Virus record (IMG/VR): IMGVR_UViG_3300045051_000346
Span: 1 to 24,503 of that record
Length of the DNA stretch: 24,503 nt
Strand: one strand, 5' to 3'
Source of the DNA: a virus
Both the position numbers and the translations under genes were made by a program. Below the pieces are notes generated by a model, which ran no database searches, was not told the origin of the DNA, and saw only the letters and a list, made by a program, of their open reading frames with translations. This document shows, in pieces, positions 1 to 7,070 of the stretch (the first letter of the stretch is position 1; each line of letters starts with the position of its first letter).

Positions 1-623
1 ATGGGCTCCTTACGCCCCTTGTTCTTCTCCGACAGGAACCGTTGCAACTGGCTATTGATCTCCTGAGCTTGCTGCTGCTTGTAGACCTGGGCCTGCTGCT
101 GCTCGAATCGTTCCTGCCGGTCCTGCTGCATCTGGATGAACTCTTGCATCTGCCTCTGCGTCATCTGGATTCCCTGGTCTACCCGTCTGAGGTAGGCCAT
201 CGGATCCTCGTCTGCTTGCGGAGGCTGTGGCTGGTACTGTGGCTGCTGATACTGGGGCTGGTAAGGTTGCTGCTGTCGAACTGGAGGGGCTTGGCCTCCA
301 CCCATGCGTTCCTGGTATTGGGCGGCCTGAGCCTGCTGGAACTCCGCTAGCTGCTGCTTATAGGCGATATTCTCTCGGCTGATGCGGTCCGCTTCCCTGG
401 CCCTCTGGAAGGCGTTGATGACGCCCTCGGGAGTGGTTCCCAGGTTCTGAGCGATGCCGTCTATATAGTCGCGGGGTACGTCTTGGACTTCCCCACGATA
501 CTTGATCTGATACGTTTCGCTCTGCGGTTCCGGTGCTGGCTCCGGGGCCGGTGTGGGCTCCAGGGTCTGCTGTGGTTCTGCTCCCTCTCCCGGTAGGAGT
601 TGGGACACATCTTCTGCTGCCAA
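1..623 (-). CDS. Scaffold-like Q/P-rich virion protein, C-terminus cut by the window edge
   Basis: I start this at TTG 623-621 because AGGAGG lies 4 bases upstream and an acidic, proline-rich N-terminus follows. About 207 residues are visible before the left edge. An acidic P/E/A stretch comes first, then a segment resembling the start of phage scaffold or capsid-assembly proteins (IKYRGEVQDVPRDYIDGIAQ), then a long helical region very rich in Gln (QQQP and QYQQPQYQPQPPQ runs) with charged heptads. Low-complexity helical composition and a place downstream of portal are typical of capsid scaffolds, so the major capsid gene should follow beyond position 1. Family membership is inferred from composition and order, not from a diagnostic motif. 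Confidence 0.75.
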   Translation of the reverse strand, partial: MAAEDVSQLLPGEGAEPQQTLEPTPAPEPAPEPQSETYQIKYRGEVQDVPRDYIDGIAQNLGTTPEGVINAFQRAREADRISRENIAYKQQLAEFQQAQAAQYQERMGGGQAPPVRQQQPYQPQYQQPQYQPQPPQADEDPMAYLRRVDQGIQMTQRQMQEFIQMQQDRQERFEQQQAQVYKQQQAQEINSQLQRFLSEKNKGRKEP

Positions 624-645
624 GGTGCCTCCTGGTTAGGTTGGC

Positions 646-837
646 TTAAGCGTTCTGTGAAGGGAACTCGACTGGAGCTTTCCTCGTCTCCCCGTTGGAG
701 TCGATATGGATCAGCTCTGCCGACGTTCCGGTATCGTCTCTCGAATCGAGTGCTCCGTTCCCGCCGTTGCTGCCTCCGGTGGGTCGGGACGTGATTTCTA
801 CTCTGGGGTTGAGCGGGATACGCCCAAGGTCAGCCAT
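646..837 (-). CDS. Small hypothetical protein in the head operon (63 aa)
   Basis: Starts ATG (MADLGRIPLN) with AGGTGG 6 bases upstream and ends 22 bases before the scaffold-like gene. The sequence is polar with a Gly/Asn-rich loop (TGGSNGGNGA) and no Cys or membrane segment. The frame is open upstream to an ATG at 909, but those residues look like a shadow of the preceding gene, which overlaps by 8 bases. I do not recognise a family. Its place between portal and scaffold suggests a minor head or assembly role, which is inference. Confidence 0.55.
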   Translation of the reverse strand: MADLGRIPLNPRVEITSRPTGGSNGGNGALDSRDDTGTSAELIHIDSNGETRKAPVEFPSQNA

Positions 838-991
838 TGATGCCACCTGATTCCAGCGTGCCTTCTCCGACTTCGAGCATCGAGGTATCGTTCGTCCCGA
901 CGACCGCATTGACGAGCGGCGCTGGGGATGCCTGGACGTTTGACGCCTTGGGGACGGAGGTAGCGGGAGAGGTGGAGATATTGGCCTGCAT
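830..991 (-). CDS. Small Ser/Thr/Ala-rich ORF, start uncertain
   Basis: The reading frame ends in TGA overlapping the next gene's ATG, as real genes here do. The composition (SPATSVPKASNVQASPAPL, then VVGTNDTSMLEVGEGTLESGG) is that of a virion surface protein rather than random reading. The ATG at 991-989 has no good ribosome site. The frame is open further upstream to a stop near 1078 and continues plausibly (GTLEGTGPNKLGTTTGPARA), but offers no ATG, GTG or TTG there. The true start may therefore be unusual. No family recognised. Confidence 0.4.
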   Translation of the reverse strand: MQANISTSPATSVPKASNVQASPAPLVNAVVGTNDTSMLEVGEGTLESGGING

Positions 992-1083
992 GGACGTGAA
1001 ATTGAGCGCCCTCGCAGGCCCAGTCGTGGTGCCCAGTTTGTTCGGACCGGTTCCTTCTAAAGTTCCCGTATCAGTTCACTCCC

Positions 1084-1515
1084 TTACTTTCCGACGAGTT
1101 TGTAGTTGACTGCTAGGTAGAGGCTGTCCGAAGACGCCGCACCGATGACGAAGTAGACTGCGGAGTCCGCAATCGTGGTGATATTGGGAGTCATGGCGAC
1201 TCCCTTGATTCCGCCCGATGTCATGGCCTCCGAATACTTGAACTGACGCTGGGATCCAGCTACCCTGAGCGCGGACGTGCCTGAGACGATATCAACGAAC
1301 ACCTGGTTCGTGTTCGCCGCGTTGTCCCACCACATGTAGACGCCGTTGATGTAGGCTCGCTTCCCGTTCATGATCGACGCGGTAAGCGTGCTATCAATGC
1401 CCACGTCGGCTGCCGTGGCAACGACAACGGTCTGGAACTCCGAGTTCTGGCAGATGCCGAAGGTGGAGAGAGCGAGAAGCAGGACCAGGACGGTCAAGGC
1501 TGCGATCTTTCTCAT
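1084..1515 (-). CDS. Signal-peptide-bearing protein between portal and scaffold (143 aa)
   Basis: ATG overlaps the portal stop (ATGA). Residues 1-21 form a clear Sec signal: basic MRK, hydrophobic LTVLVLLLALSTFGI, then CQNSE. The Cys does not sit in a standard lipobox because Ile precedes it. The remaining ~120 residues are rich in Ser, Thr, Ala, Val and Asn with alternating polar and hydrophobic residues, which suggests an all-beta fold like phage decoration or fibre proteins. A secreted protein inside a head operon is odd. It could be a decoration protein whose leader is really a membrane anchor, or an exported host-modifying factor. The coding call is strong; the function is unknown. Confidence 0.75.
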   Translation of the reverse strand: MRKIAALTVLVLLLALSTFGICQNSEFQTVVVATAADVGIDSTLTASIMNGKRAYINGVYMWWDNAANTNQVFVDIVSGTSALRVAGSQRQFKYSEAMTSGGIKGVAMTPNITTIADSAVYFVIGAASSDSLYLAVNYKLVGK

Positions 1516-3410
1516 TTACTCTCCCCCCCTCCGTTGGATTTGGGTTTACCGTTAGGCCCCTGAGCGTCTGCTTGGGCCTGCATCTGAGCTGCGAACATGG
1601 CGGTCATCTCGGGAGGTTGCGGCTGCCCGGTAATCATCTGGTAGGACATCGGGTCAGTCATGATCGAACCCACCGCCACCATCTGGACCACCATCTTCTG
1701 GAGTTCCTTCGCCTTCTGGGGTCGGATCCCATAGCTCGGCAAGAGTATCGGTAGAAGTGGGATCATCCTGGGATCGAAGAGGAGTCCAGTTGAGACAAGC
1801 GCCTGTACGTTCTGTCCTTCGAGCGCGTCCTTCTCGATCTCGTCTGGGTCTGCCTCGATTCTGATGGCGATACCGGGAGGAAGCTGCGATACGTCGAATC
1901 GGATCGTCTCCAGTTCCCCGTTTGGCCCCTGGACCATGTAGGGACGTTCCCCAACGTAGTTCTGCCTCATGAGCTGGAACACGATATTGGCGAAGTCGGA
2001 GTCAAACTCGTTCATCTGCTTCAAGTGTCGGCCAATCCTCGTCGAAGCCAGCTTCGCCCTAGTCTGGAGTTCCTTTCCTGACGTTGCGGTGACCGGAGCC
2101 GCACCGGAGAGCACTTCCGACACCCCAGACTGGTCCTCGAAGTCCCGGCGGTTGGTTTCATCGAGCCAGGAGAGGAGTTGCATATTCACGTTGTTCGGAG
2201 TGACGACGTGAGCCATGCCCGATAGCTCGGGCGGGACGTGGACGACCTCTCCGGGGGCATTTCCCTTGTTGTCGTAGCCGTCCGCGCCAATCGGGACCTC
2301 CAGATTCCCGATAAGGCTGATTCGGGCCACGTCCAGAGCGATGGCCATGGTCTTATCCGCGACCATCTGGGAGGATTTCAGTCTTGCCACGATGCCGGGA
2401 CCCCAGAAACGGTCTGTATCCCAGTAATGGGTGTATTCTGCCATCGGAATGACATCAATTAACTCGTACGGGGACTCTCCGTCGTAGAGTTCGTAGTCCG
2501 CATTGATGACAATGAGCCTTCCGTAGGGGAAGGCCCTTGAATAGTTGGTCGATTCCTTGACTGGGGTGCCGTACTGGTCCCAGTTATACTTCGCTTCCTC
2601 GTAAATCATGTCGTCTCGGATCCAGACCATCGGCAAATTGACCTTGCACGAGCGGATAGTGCGGTCTTTCCCGAGAATCATGTCTCCACCTGGGCCGTTG
2701 ACGAGTTCGTCGTCCGTTCGGCTCCGAGAAACGGCGTCCTCGGCACTCAAAGTGCTCAAAACTTCCCCGCCAACGGGCTTCAGCTTCGCCTTGACGTTCG
2801 GGGAGACCTTCTCAAGGGCCTCAATCGCCCTCGAATAGTCTAAAGAGGGCTCGTAGATGAAGTACCGGCACTGGGAAAGCCGTATTGCGGAGGGGTCGTT
2901 ATAACATCTGGAACTATCCGCCAGTTCAGCACAGATTTCGGCTGCCTGGATGCCCATTGCCTCTGCCAATTTGTCGGGTTTGGTGTAGACATGGGCAAAC
3001 GCCTTGCCATTGGTGGACCCCTCGATGAAGATGTCCCGCCTCAATTCGTGCCACCGGAGCCTGCGGAGTTCTGCCTGGACCGCTTTGGAGGCCATTTCGA
3101 GCTGTTCCGTGGTTACATCGTCGGAGACGGGCTCGGCATGCACGGTGGGAGTGGCATCGAGGACCATTGCAGCGGTCTGATCTACGACCTGGACGAGTCG
3201 GTTTCGGACCGTCTTGGCCTTCCACTCGTCCTTGGTCATGTGGTACCTGTTGGTCGGCGTCGGCCAGTGGTTCTCTCCGCGCAAGTAATTCCGGTTATCA
3301 GCAAAACCGGACGTGAACTTGCGCGCCTGGGACCTGGCCGCCTCGATCAGACACCGGGCCAGCTTGTACCCTGGCTTTTCGGTGTCTTTTTCTACTTCTT
3401 CGTCCGCGAT
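1512..3410 (-). CDS. Portal protein (head-tail connector, podovirus type)
   Basis: A dodecameric portal forms the DNA entry vertex of the procapsid and docks terminase. The ~590-residue core from TTG 3284 has portal hallmarks: an N-terminal helical part with NRLVQVVDQTAAMVL, a mixed central region (MVWIRDDMIYEEAKYNWDQYG; WDTDRFWGPGIVARLKSSQMVADK), a stem-like helix with SGVSEVLSGAAPVTATSGKELQ, and a Q/A/P-rich tail. The frame stays open above 3284 to a stop at 3416-3414 and encodes a convincing N-terminus (ADEEVEKDTEKPGYKLARCL, later FADNRNYLRGENHW). The first start-like codon there is ATC at 3410, 6 bases after GAGGTG; CTG at 3362 is an alternative after CAGGG. I use 3410 and treat the start as unproven. 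It follows the terminase genes and overlaps the zinc-ribbon gene by 19 bases. Confidence 0.88.
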   Translation of the reverse strand: MADEEVEKDTEKPGYKLARCLIEAARSQARKFTSGFADNRNYLRGENHWPTPTNRYHMTKDEWKAKTVRNRLVQVVDQTAAMVLDATPTVHAEPVSDDVTTEQLEMASKAVQAELRRLRWHELRRDIFIEGSTNGKAFAHVYTKPDKLAEAMGIQAAEICAELADSSRCYNDPSAIRLSQCRYFIYEPSLDYSRAIEALEKVSPNVKAKLKPVGGEVLSTLSAEDAVSRSRTDDELVNGPGGDMILGKDRTIRSCKVNLPMVWIRDDMIYEEAKYNWDQYGTPVKESTNYSRAFPYGRLIVINADYELYDGESPYELIDVIPMAEYTHYWDTDRFWGPGIVARLKSSQMVADKTMAIALDVARISLIGNLEVPIGADGYDNKGNAPGEVVHVPPELSGMAHVVTPNNVNMQLLSWLDETNRRDFEDQSGVSEVLSGAAPVTATSGKELQTRAKLASTRIGRHLKQMNEFDSDFANIVFQLMRQNYVGERPYMVQGPNGELETIRFDVSQLPPGIAIRIEADPDEIEKDALEGQNVQALVSTGLLFDPRMIPLLPILLPSYGIRPQKAKELQKMVVQMVAVGSIMTDPMSYQMITGQPQPPEMTAMFAAQMQAQADAQGPNGKPKSNGGGESK

Positions 3411-3586
3411 TTGTTACACCTCAAGTCGGGGAGGTTGCCTTCGCAACAGGTTTCCTGGTAGTTGCACTCGGCGTTACTGCATACCAGCTTTTGTCGGCTC
3501 GGGAAGAGGATGTGTCCGCAGCATGGGCAGATCGGCTCAGGTGGATGATTCGTGGATTCGATCAATTGATCTACTTCCTCGGTCAA
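3392..3586 (-). CDS. Small zinc-ribbon protein between large terminase and portal (64 aa)
   Basis: ATG overlaps the large terminase stop (ATGA). The protein has a CPCCG knuckle, a 15-residue loop, then CSNAEC and a later ETCCEG, giving a likely four-cysteine zinc ribbon. Its tail is basic (CNKSRTKK). Similar short zinc ribbons are common in phages, but none has a role I can assign here. The position suggests a DNA-binding accessory of packaging or a translational regulator of portal, which is inference. Its 3' end overlaps the extended portal frame. Confidence 0.7.
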   Translation of the reverse strand: MTEEVDQLIESTNHPPEPICPCCGHILFPSRQKLVCSNAECNYQETCCEGNLPDLRCNKSRTKK

Positions 3587-5064
3587 GCGACCATCCAGCC
3601 CGTCTCTGTGTTCGGGATGTTGAGTCTGTACTTCCGGTGGTCTATTTGGTACATAGGGGAGTCGTAGTGGACGGCTAGCGCAAGTCCTGCGGCAATGACT
3701 TCGTCGTCATGGTACCCATCCAGATGGTCCACCTTACGGTCATCGTCAAGCTTTACAACCGTACCCATTTCCACCAGTAAGTCTCGGTTTGGCACCCATT
3801 CGCCTTCTCGGAGAGCCTTGGCAATGGCATCGTAAATGGCCATTCTGTTTGAGGACAGGGTACGCCATCCGTAGGAATCATCGTAGGTGCGCCTAACAGC
3901 ATTCCATTTCCTCTGTCGATAGAGGTTATGATATCGAGTACGTAGTTCCTGTATGACGGTCCCGCCGTGGTCGTTATTGGACTCCACCACAATCTGGGCA
4001 TTGTTGTAATATTTCCCGAGTGGGAGTACTCCATCTGATGCGAAAAGATTGGCATCTACCTGGTTGCTTTTCCACTTCGCCGCGCAAGCAAGGTCTTTAC
4101 GATCGAGAACCCATGCGCATGAGAAATCGCGGCCAATTCCCCCAGCGCAATCCACCCCGAGAATATATGCGTGACCGGGTGCTGGAGGCCTGTATACGGT
4201 GAGATGCCCGTTAGAATCTTTGCTGAGGATCGGCCCAGACATGGCAGCGTGTTTGATAGAGTATCGCTCACTCGTCTCACCCTTGATCCGTTCCCTTGTC
4301 TCTTCGATCAGCTTCCCGTTGAAGTAGCACGAGCCGGAGAGAAGTCCGAACTTCCCCATTACACGAGCTTCCCATTCCGCTTCCGAGTACCCGGCCTGGA
4401 AGTCCGTTAGTTCCTTCTCCGACCAGAACCCACCATGAGACTTGCTCGCATCGAGCTGGGTCACGGTGAAGGTTTCCACGTCCGGGAAGCAGCGGGTTTC
4501 CTTGTCCCAGAGTTCCTTGTGGCTCCATGAGAACCCCTGGAGTGGAGTGAATGTCATCCAGATCTTGAGCGGAATCCCTGGGGCACGGCGGGCATAGACC
4601 TCGTGAAAGACCTGCCTGCCGTTTTCCCCTACGGGCTCTTCGTCGAACCATGCGGCGGTTAGCCCCGCACCTTGGAATTTCTCGAAGCCGCTCGACGGGT
4701 CCGCCGACTTGATGTGGATTTCCGACCCGTTGGGTAGGATGAATGCGGGGGGCTGTGCTCTCCATTTAGTGCCCGGAGGCATGTACGACTTGAGCCGATC
4801 CCGCATAACGAGGCCGAGACTCTGATGGTCGAGGGCGATGGCCCAGCAGAGATTCGGAACTTGATACTTTTCCCCGGTATAGGGGTTATTCCCGTCAGAG
4901 ACGCAAGCCAAGAGGTGAGCGCCGCAACTAGTTTTCGAGGTGCGGTTTCCGCCAGCAAGGACTCTAATCTGAGCATTTGACTTAAGGAAGGGGAGCAGGG
5001 CCGGGTATGGCTGGTATTTGAGCCACGGCTTCTGCTGGAGTCTGCGGTCGTATTCCTCAAGGAT
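3583..5064 (-). CDS. terL: Terminase large subunit (ATPase and nuclease)
   Basis: This is the packaging motor and headful or site-specific nuclease. The coding frame contains a Walker A-like GGNRTSKT at 4930-4953, a Walker B WFDEEP with its catalytic Glu, and an RNase H-type nuclease half with three acidic clusters: ILGVDCAGG, IVVESNND and HLDGYHDDEV. The first in-frame ATG/GTG/TTG is TTG 4911, but that start would remove the Walker A motif, so it cannot be the functional start. The frame is open to a stop at 5106-5104. I set the start at ATC 5064, which has AAGGA 7 bases upstream, giving 493 residues, a normal family length. The Walker A has Ser where most have Gly before Lys. Identity is certain; the start is not. 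Confidence 0.93.
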   Translation of the reverse strand: MLEEYDRRLQQKPWLKYQPYPALLPFLKSNAQIRVLAGGNRTSKTSCGAHLLACVSDGNNPYTGEKYQVPNLCWAIALDHQSLGLVMRDRLKSYMPPGTKWRAQPPAFILPNGSEIHIKSADPSSGFEKFQGAGLTAAWFDEEPVGENGRQVFHEVYARRAPGIPLKIWMTFTPLQGFSWSHKELWDKETRCFPDVETFTVTQLDASKSHGGFWSEKELTDFQAGYSEAEWEARVMGKFGLLSGSCYFNGKLIEETRERIKGETSERYSIKHAAMSGPILSKDSNGHLTVYRPPAPGHAYILGVDCAGGIGRDFSCAWVLDRKDLACAAKWKSNQVDANLFASDGVLPLGKYYNNAQIVVESNNDHGGTVIQELRTRYHNLYRQRKWNAVRRTYDDSYGWRTLSSNRMAIYDAIAKALREGEWVPNRDLLVEMGTVVKLDDDRKVDHLDGYHDDEVIAAGLALAVHYDSPMYQIDHRKYRLNIPNTETGWMVA

Positions 5065-5089
5065 TGCCCGGTCCTTGTCAGTGAGACTC

Positions 5090-5200
5090 CTAGCGAAGGA
5101 AGATCACGGCCAGCCCCGCAAGGAAGCCAGCCAAGAGGCATCCTAGAACCATGCCGACCCAGAGCCCGAGGGCGTATTCTTCTTCCAGTTCGCCCTTCAA
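5090..5200 (-). CDS. Single-pass membrane peptide between the terminase subunits (36 aa)
   Basis: TTG at 5200-5198 overlaps the small terminase stop (TTGA), with AGGA 6 bases upstream. The product is KGELEEEYALGLWVG followed by a long hydrophobic helix (MVLGCLLAGFLAGLAVIFLR) with small-residue packing, so it should be one transmembrane segment with an acidic N-terminus. The stop lies inside AGGAG, a likely ribosome site for the large terminase. Overlap at both ends argues it is translated. A membrane peptide here is unusual; a lysis or exclusion role is possible but unsupported. Confidence 0.55.
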   Translation of the reverse strand: MKGELEEEYALGLWVGMVLGCLLAGFLAGLAVIFLR

Positions 5201-5688
5201 TCGTCTTCCTCGGTCCTCTTGCCCAAGACCTCCTCGACTTTCGCCAAGAGTTCGGCGTCCGAGTAGGAACTGTCTTGGACGATGTTCTGGTTGACGACAT
5301 TGACATTCCCGGCCTTCTTCAGATTCCCCGCAAGTTCCTCCAGGGTCCTTCCGGCCTTGAGCCGTGTGTCCTCCTTGTCGCTTTCGAGCAGAGCCCTTAG
5401 CTGGGGTCGCCATTCGACAACCATGTAGAGGAGCTCAGTATCAAGCCGGTCCCGGACTCCGGCGAGGACTCGCTTGTCGGTCTGGGCGGCTCGTACTCGG
5501 GCAGGAGAGATGCCGAGTAAAGAGGAGACGGAGGCAGCGGACGGTAAGCCTCGTTCTGCCTTCTCTCGATGGCTGAGGGCGTACCACTCCGTGAGCGCGG
5601 TGAGCCGCTCCTCGGTGAGATTCCCCGACCTAACACCGCTTTCACCTTCCTCGATCTTGACGATCTTGACTTCAGCGACGCTCCTCAC
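5197..5688 (-). CDS. terS: Terminase small subunit, probable
   Basis: This would be the DNA-recognition partner of the large terminase. The protein has 163 residues, a usual size. Residues ~30-70 contain a helix-turn-helix-like stretch (ASVSSLLGISPARVRAAQTD). A long helix (LRALLESDKEDTRLKAGRTLEELAGNLK) could oligomerise, and an acidic tail (KVEEVLGKRTEEDD) may bind the large subunit. The call rests on this architecture and on position directly upstream of terL. The GTG at 5688 sits immediately after AAAGGGAG, a poor spacing, so the real start may be slightly downstream. It overlaps the previous gene by 17 bases. Confidence 0.75.
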   Translation of the reverse strand: MRSVAEVKIVKIEEGESGVRSGNLTEERLTALTEWYALSHREKAERGLPSAASVSSLLGISPARVRAAQTDKRVLAGVRDRLDTELLYMVVEWRPQLRALLESDKEDTRLKAGRTLEELAGNLKKAGNVNVVNQNIVQDSSYSDAELLAKVEEVLGKRTEEDD

Positions 5689-5869
5689 CTCCCTTTAACG
5701 CTCTACGACCAATCTCATCCCGAACCTCGCGCCAATCTCGCCTAGCAAGATCGGATTCTTCGCCAATGGGATTTTCTCGTATGAATAAAACCAGTTGCCT
5801 GTGCGCCATCCTCAGATACTCGTCGGTCAAATAGGCTGGATTGGCAGTTAATAGCGGGGCCTTAGCCAC
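5672..5869 (-). CDS. Hypothetical protein upstream of small terminase (65 aa)
   Basis: GTG start directly follows a very G-rich ribosome site (GGGAGGGGG) and overlaps the preceding gene. The product is charged and mostly helical (DEYLRMAHRQLVLFIREN; ARRDWREVRDEIGRRAL) with no Cys or membrane segment. I recognise no family. Tight overlap with neighbours on both sides supports it as a real gene of the packaging operon. Confidence 0.6.
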   Translation of the reverse strand: MAKAPLLTANPAYLTDEYLRMAHRQLVLFIRENPIGEESDLARRDWREVRDEIGRRALKGGEERR

Positions 5870-6098
5870 TGCCCCCTCCCAGTACGGCCCGTATCATGTA
5901 GTCCCGAGCCACCTTAAACTCCCGGTCCACCCTCTCTGCCCGGTTCATCCTCATCAACGAATCACACATCTGACAGACTGAAAACCCAACCACTACGACC
6001 CTCTTATTGGTAAGATCCCGGTAATGAGTCTTGTGCCGCCTCGTGTCGTCCTCAATAGGTGCCTCGCAAGTGGCGCAGCCGATCAAGGCTTCATCCAC
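5862..6098 (-). CDS. Small zinc-finger protein with two CxxC pairs (78 aa)
   Basis: Two cysteine pairs (CATC near residue 8 and CQMC near 42) with a basic loop between them (RRHKTHYRDLTNKR) indicate a treble-clef or zinc-ribbon fold. The C-terminal half is helical and charged. The GTG start overlaps the end of the upstream gene and the stop overlaps the next. It likely binds nucleic acid; no specific family recognised. Confidence 0.65.
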   Translation of the reverse strand: MDEALIGCATCEAPIEDDTRRHKTHYRDLTNKRVVVVGFSVCQMCDSLMRMNRAERVDREFKVARDYMIRAVLGGGSG

Positions 6099-6391
6099 GG
6101 ACCTAAGAAGCCCGAACTTGTATCAAATAAAGCCCTGCAAATGCCTTCACGCGCGTCATGGGCCGCTACCGCAATCCGGTCCTCAAGTTTGTTAGACTTA
6201 CGCAACTCGGGAAGTTGCGCGATGAACTCCAGTCGACTCGCCCTCTTCTCCGCCTCAACCTTGGCATGGCAGGCGTCGTGCTGAAGATCCGACTCCTCCC
6301 AGCCGTGGTCCCCGTACTCCTCGTCCTCATATATAACCTCATTGCAGACCGAGCAGTACGTCTTGACCGGCTCCCTCACCGAGTCAGCCAC
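6083..6391 (-). CDS. Small protein with a CxxC...HxxxC motif (102 aa)
   Basis: GTG start has GGGAG seven bases upstream. The N-terminal third carries CSVC and HDACH spaced by an acidic stretch (YEDEEYGDHGWEESDLQ), which could bind one zinc. A basic/acidic helix follows (EAEKRASRLEFIAQLPELRK), then a helix with REGICRALFDT. The stop overlaps the next gene's start. It belongs to the string of zinc-type proteins preceding the terminase genes. Function unknown. Confidence 0.62.
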   Translation of the reverse strand: MADSVREPVKTYCSVCNEVIYEDEEYGDHGWEESDLQHDACHAKVEAEKRASRLEFIAQLPELRKSNKLEDRIAVAAHDAREGICRALFDTSSGFLGPWMKP

Positions 6392-6684
6392 CTCGACTCC
6401 CAGTCCGATACCTCCACATCGACCGCCTTCTCCATCTCCTCCAAGTCGGCCTCCCTCTTCGCCCTCAATGCCTCCAGAACCTCCTCAGATGGCCCAGGTG
6501 ACACGATCTTCTCTGGAACGAATACCCGGGCCTGCAAAGCCACAACCTCGCCCTTGAGGTCAGCAAGCGCCTTCCGGAGCTCGTCTATCTGCTCCTTGAA
6601 GGACAGACCTCGGCCAGCCAGTGCACTCACCTCGGCGTCGCACTTGCCTGGCCCTAACCGACTTTCTGAAGGATTTTCTTTCAA
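6376..6684 (-). CDS. Coiled-coil protein with an N-terminal MKEN...LGPGKCD motif (102 aa)
   Basis: TTG start with GTGAGG upstream. The first 16 residues match those of the next gene upstream (6681-6953), including LGPGKCD. After that it is a predicted coiled coil (FKEQIDELRKALADLKGEVVALQARV), a hinge (PEKIVSPGP) and a second charged helix (SEEVLEALRAKREADLEEMEKAV). The shared leader plus a different body suggests partial duplication or domain swapping. No family recognised. Confidence 0.62.
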   Translation of the reverse strand: MKENPSESRLGPGKCDAEVSALAGRGLSFKEQIDELRKALADLKGEVVALQARVFVPEKIVSPGPSEEVLEALRAKREADLEEMEKAVDVEVSDWESRWLTR

Positions 6685-6697
6685 GAGGAAGCCTCAC
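6637..6697 (-). repeat. Gene-start repeat, copy A
   Basis: About 61 bases covering the ribosome site, TTG start and first 16 codons of 6376-6684. It matches copy B at 6903-6967 with scattered differences and an identical start block TTGAAAGAAAAT. Confidence 0.75.
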
Positions 6698-6953
6698 CCT
6701 TACTTGGCACGCGGGGCGCACGTTTCGATCCAAGGGTGCTAAGTCCCTTAGTTGTAGCCACCCCGCCATCTAAATCGCGCAGTATATCTGCCAATTGATT
6801 AAGAAGTTGAGTGCGATCCTTAGCTTCATTTGAGCCTGGCTTCTGAGGGCAAAATCCGAGCAATGTAACAAGGCTATGCGCTACCAATCTCCGGAAATCC
6901 TTGTCACACCTGCCGGGACCTAACCTACCCTTTTCTGGAGTATTTTCTTTCAA
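6681..6953 (-). CDS. Hypothetical protein with an N-terminal MKEN...LGPGRCD motif (90 aa)
   Basis: TTG start with GAGG seven bases upstream; the stop overlaps the next gene. The N-terminus is a paralogue of the 6376-6684 product (LGPGRCD), then a hydrophobic helix (FRRLVAHSLVTLLGF), an amphipathic helix (RTQLLNQLADILRDLDGG) and a basic tail (LGSKRAPRVPSKG). It borders the 358-base intergenic region and so may be the first gene of a leftward unit, unless 7312-7560 is co-transcribed. No function assigned. Confidence 0.6.
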   Translation of the reverse strand: MKENTPEKGRLGPGRCDKDFRRLVAHSLVTLLGFCPQKPGSNEAKDRTQLLNQLADILRDLDGGVATTKGLSTLGSKRAPRVPSKGEASS

Positions 6954-6967
6954 GAGATGGCCTCACC
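6903..6967 (-). repeat. Gene-start repeat, copy B
   Basis: This is the second copy of the ribosome site and N-terminal coding segment, at the start of 6681-6953. Similarity begins upstream of the start codon, so a DNA segment was duplicated rather than only a protein motif conserved. Confidence 0.75.
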
Positions 6968-7008
6968 TACTCTTCGCTACCCACCCGGTGGCCTACCCAG
7001 GGGGGGTG

Positions 7009-7021
7009 TATGCTTGCCTAG
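7009..7021 (+). repeat. Repeat TATGCTTGCCTAG (copy 1)
   Basis: Matches 7035-7047 at 12 of 13 positions, with starts 26 bases apart, a spacing of about 2.5 helical turns. Confidence 0.7.
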
Positions 7022-7034
7022 CCTTGGCACGCTC

Positions 7035-7047
7035 TATGCATGCCTAG
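7035..7047 (+). repeat. Repeat TATGCATGCCTAG (copy 2)
   Basis: Second copy of the 7009-7021 repeat. It contains the palindrome ATGCAT and sits 5 bases before a hairpin. Confidence 0.7.
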
Positions 7048-7051
7048 ATGA

Positions 7052-7068
7052 TGTGCCATTGTGGCACA
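7052..7068. promoter_or_regulatory. Perfect 7-bp inverted repeat (possible operator or hairpin)
   Basis: TGTGCCA, three bases, TGGCACA. No T-run follows on either strand, so it is more likely a protein-binding site or RNA hairpin than a terminator. It lies between two GCCTAG repeats. Confidence 0.5.
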
Positions 7069-7070
7069 CT

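Noticed and set aside
4659-5306. 215-residue minus-strand ORF over the terminase 5' region
   Set aside because: Ser/Arg/Thr-rich shadow of terL and terS in another frame; it contains no motif, whereas the terL frame carries the Walker motifs.
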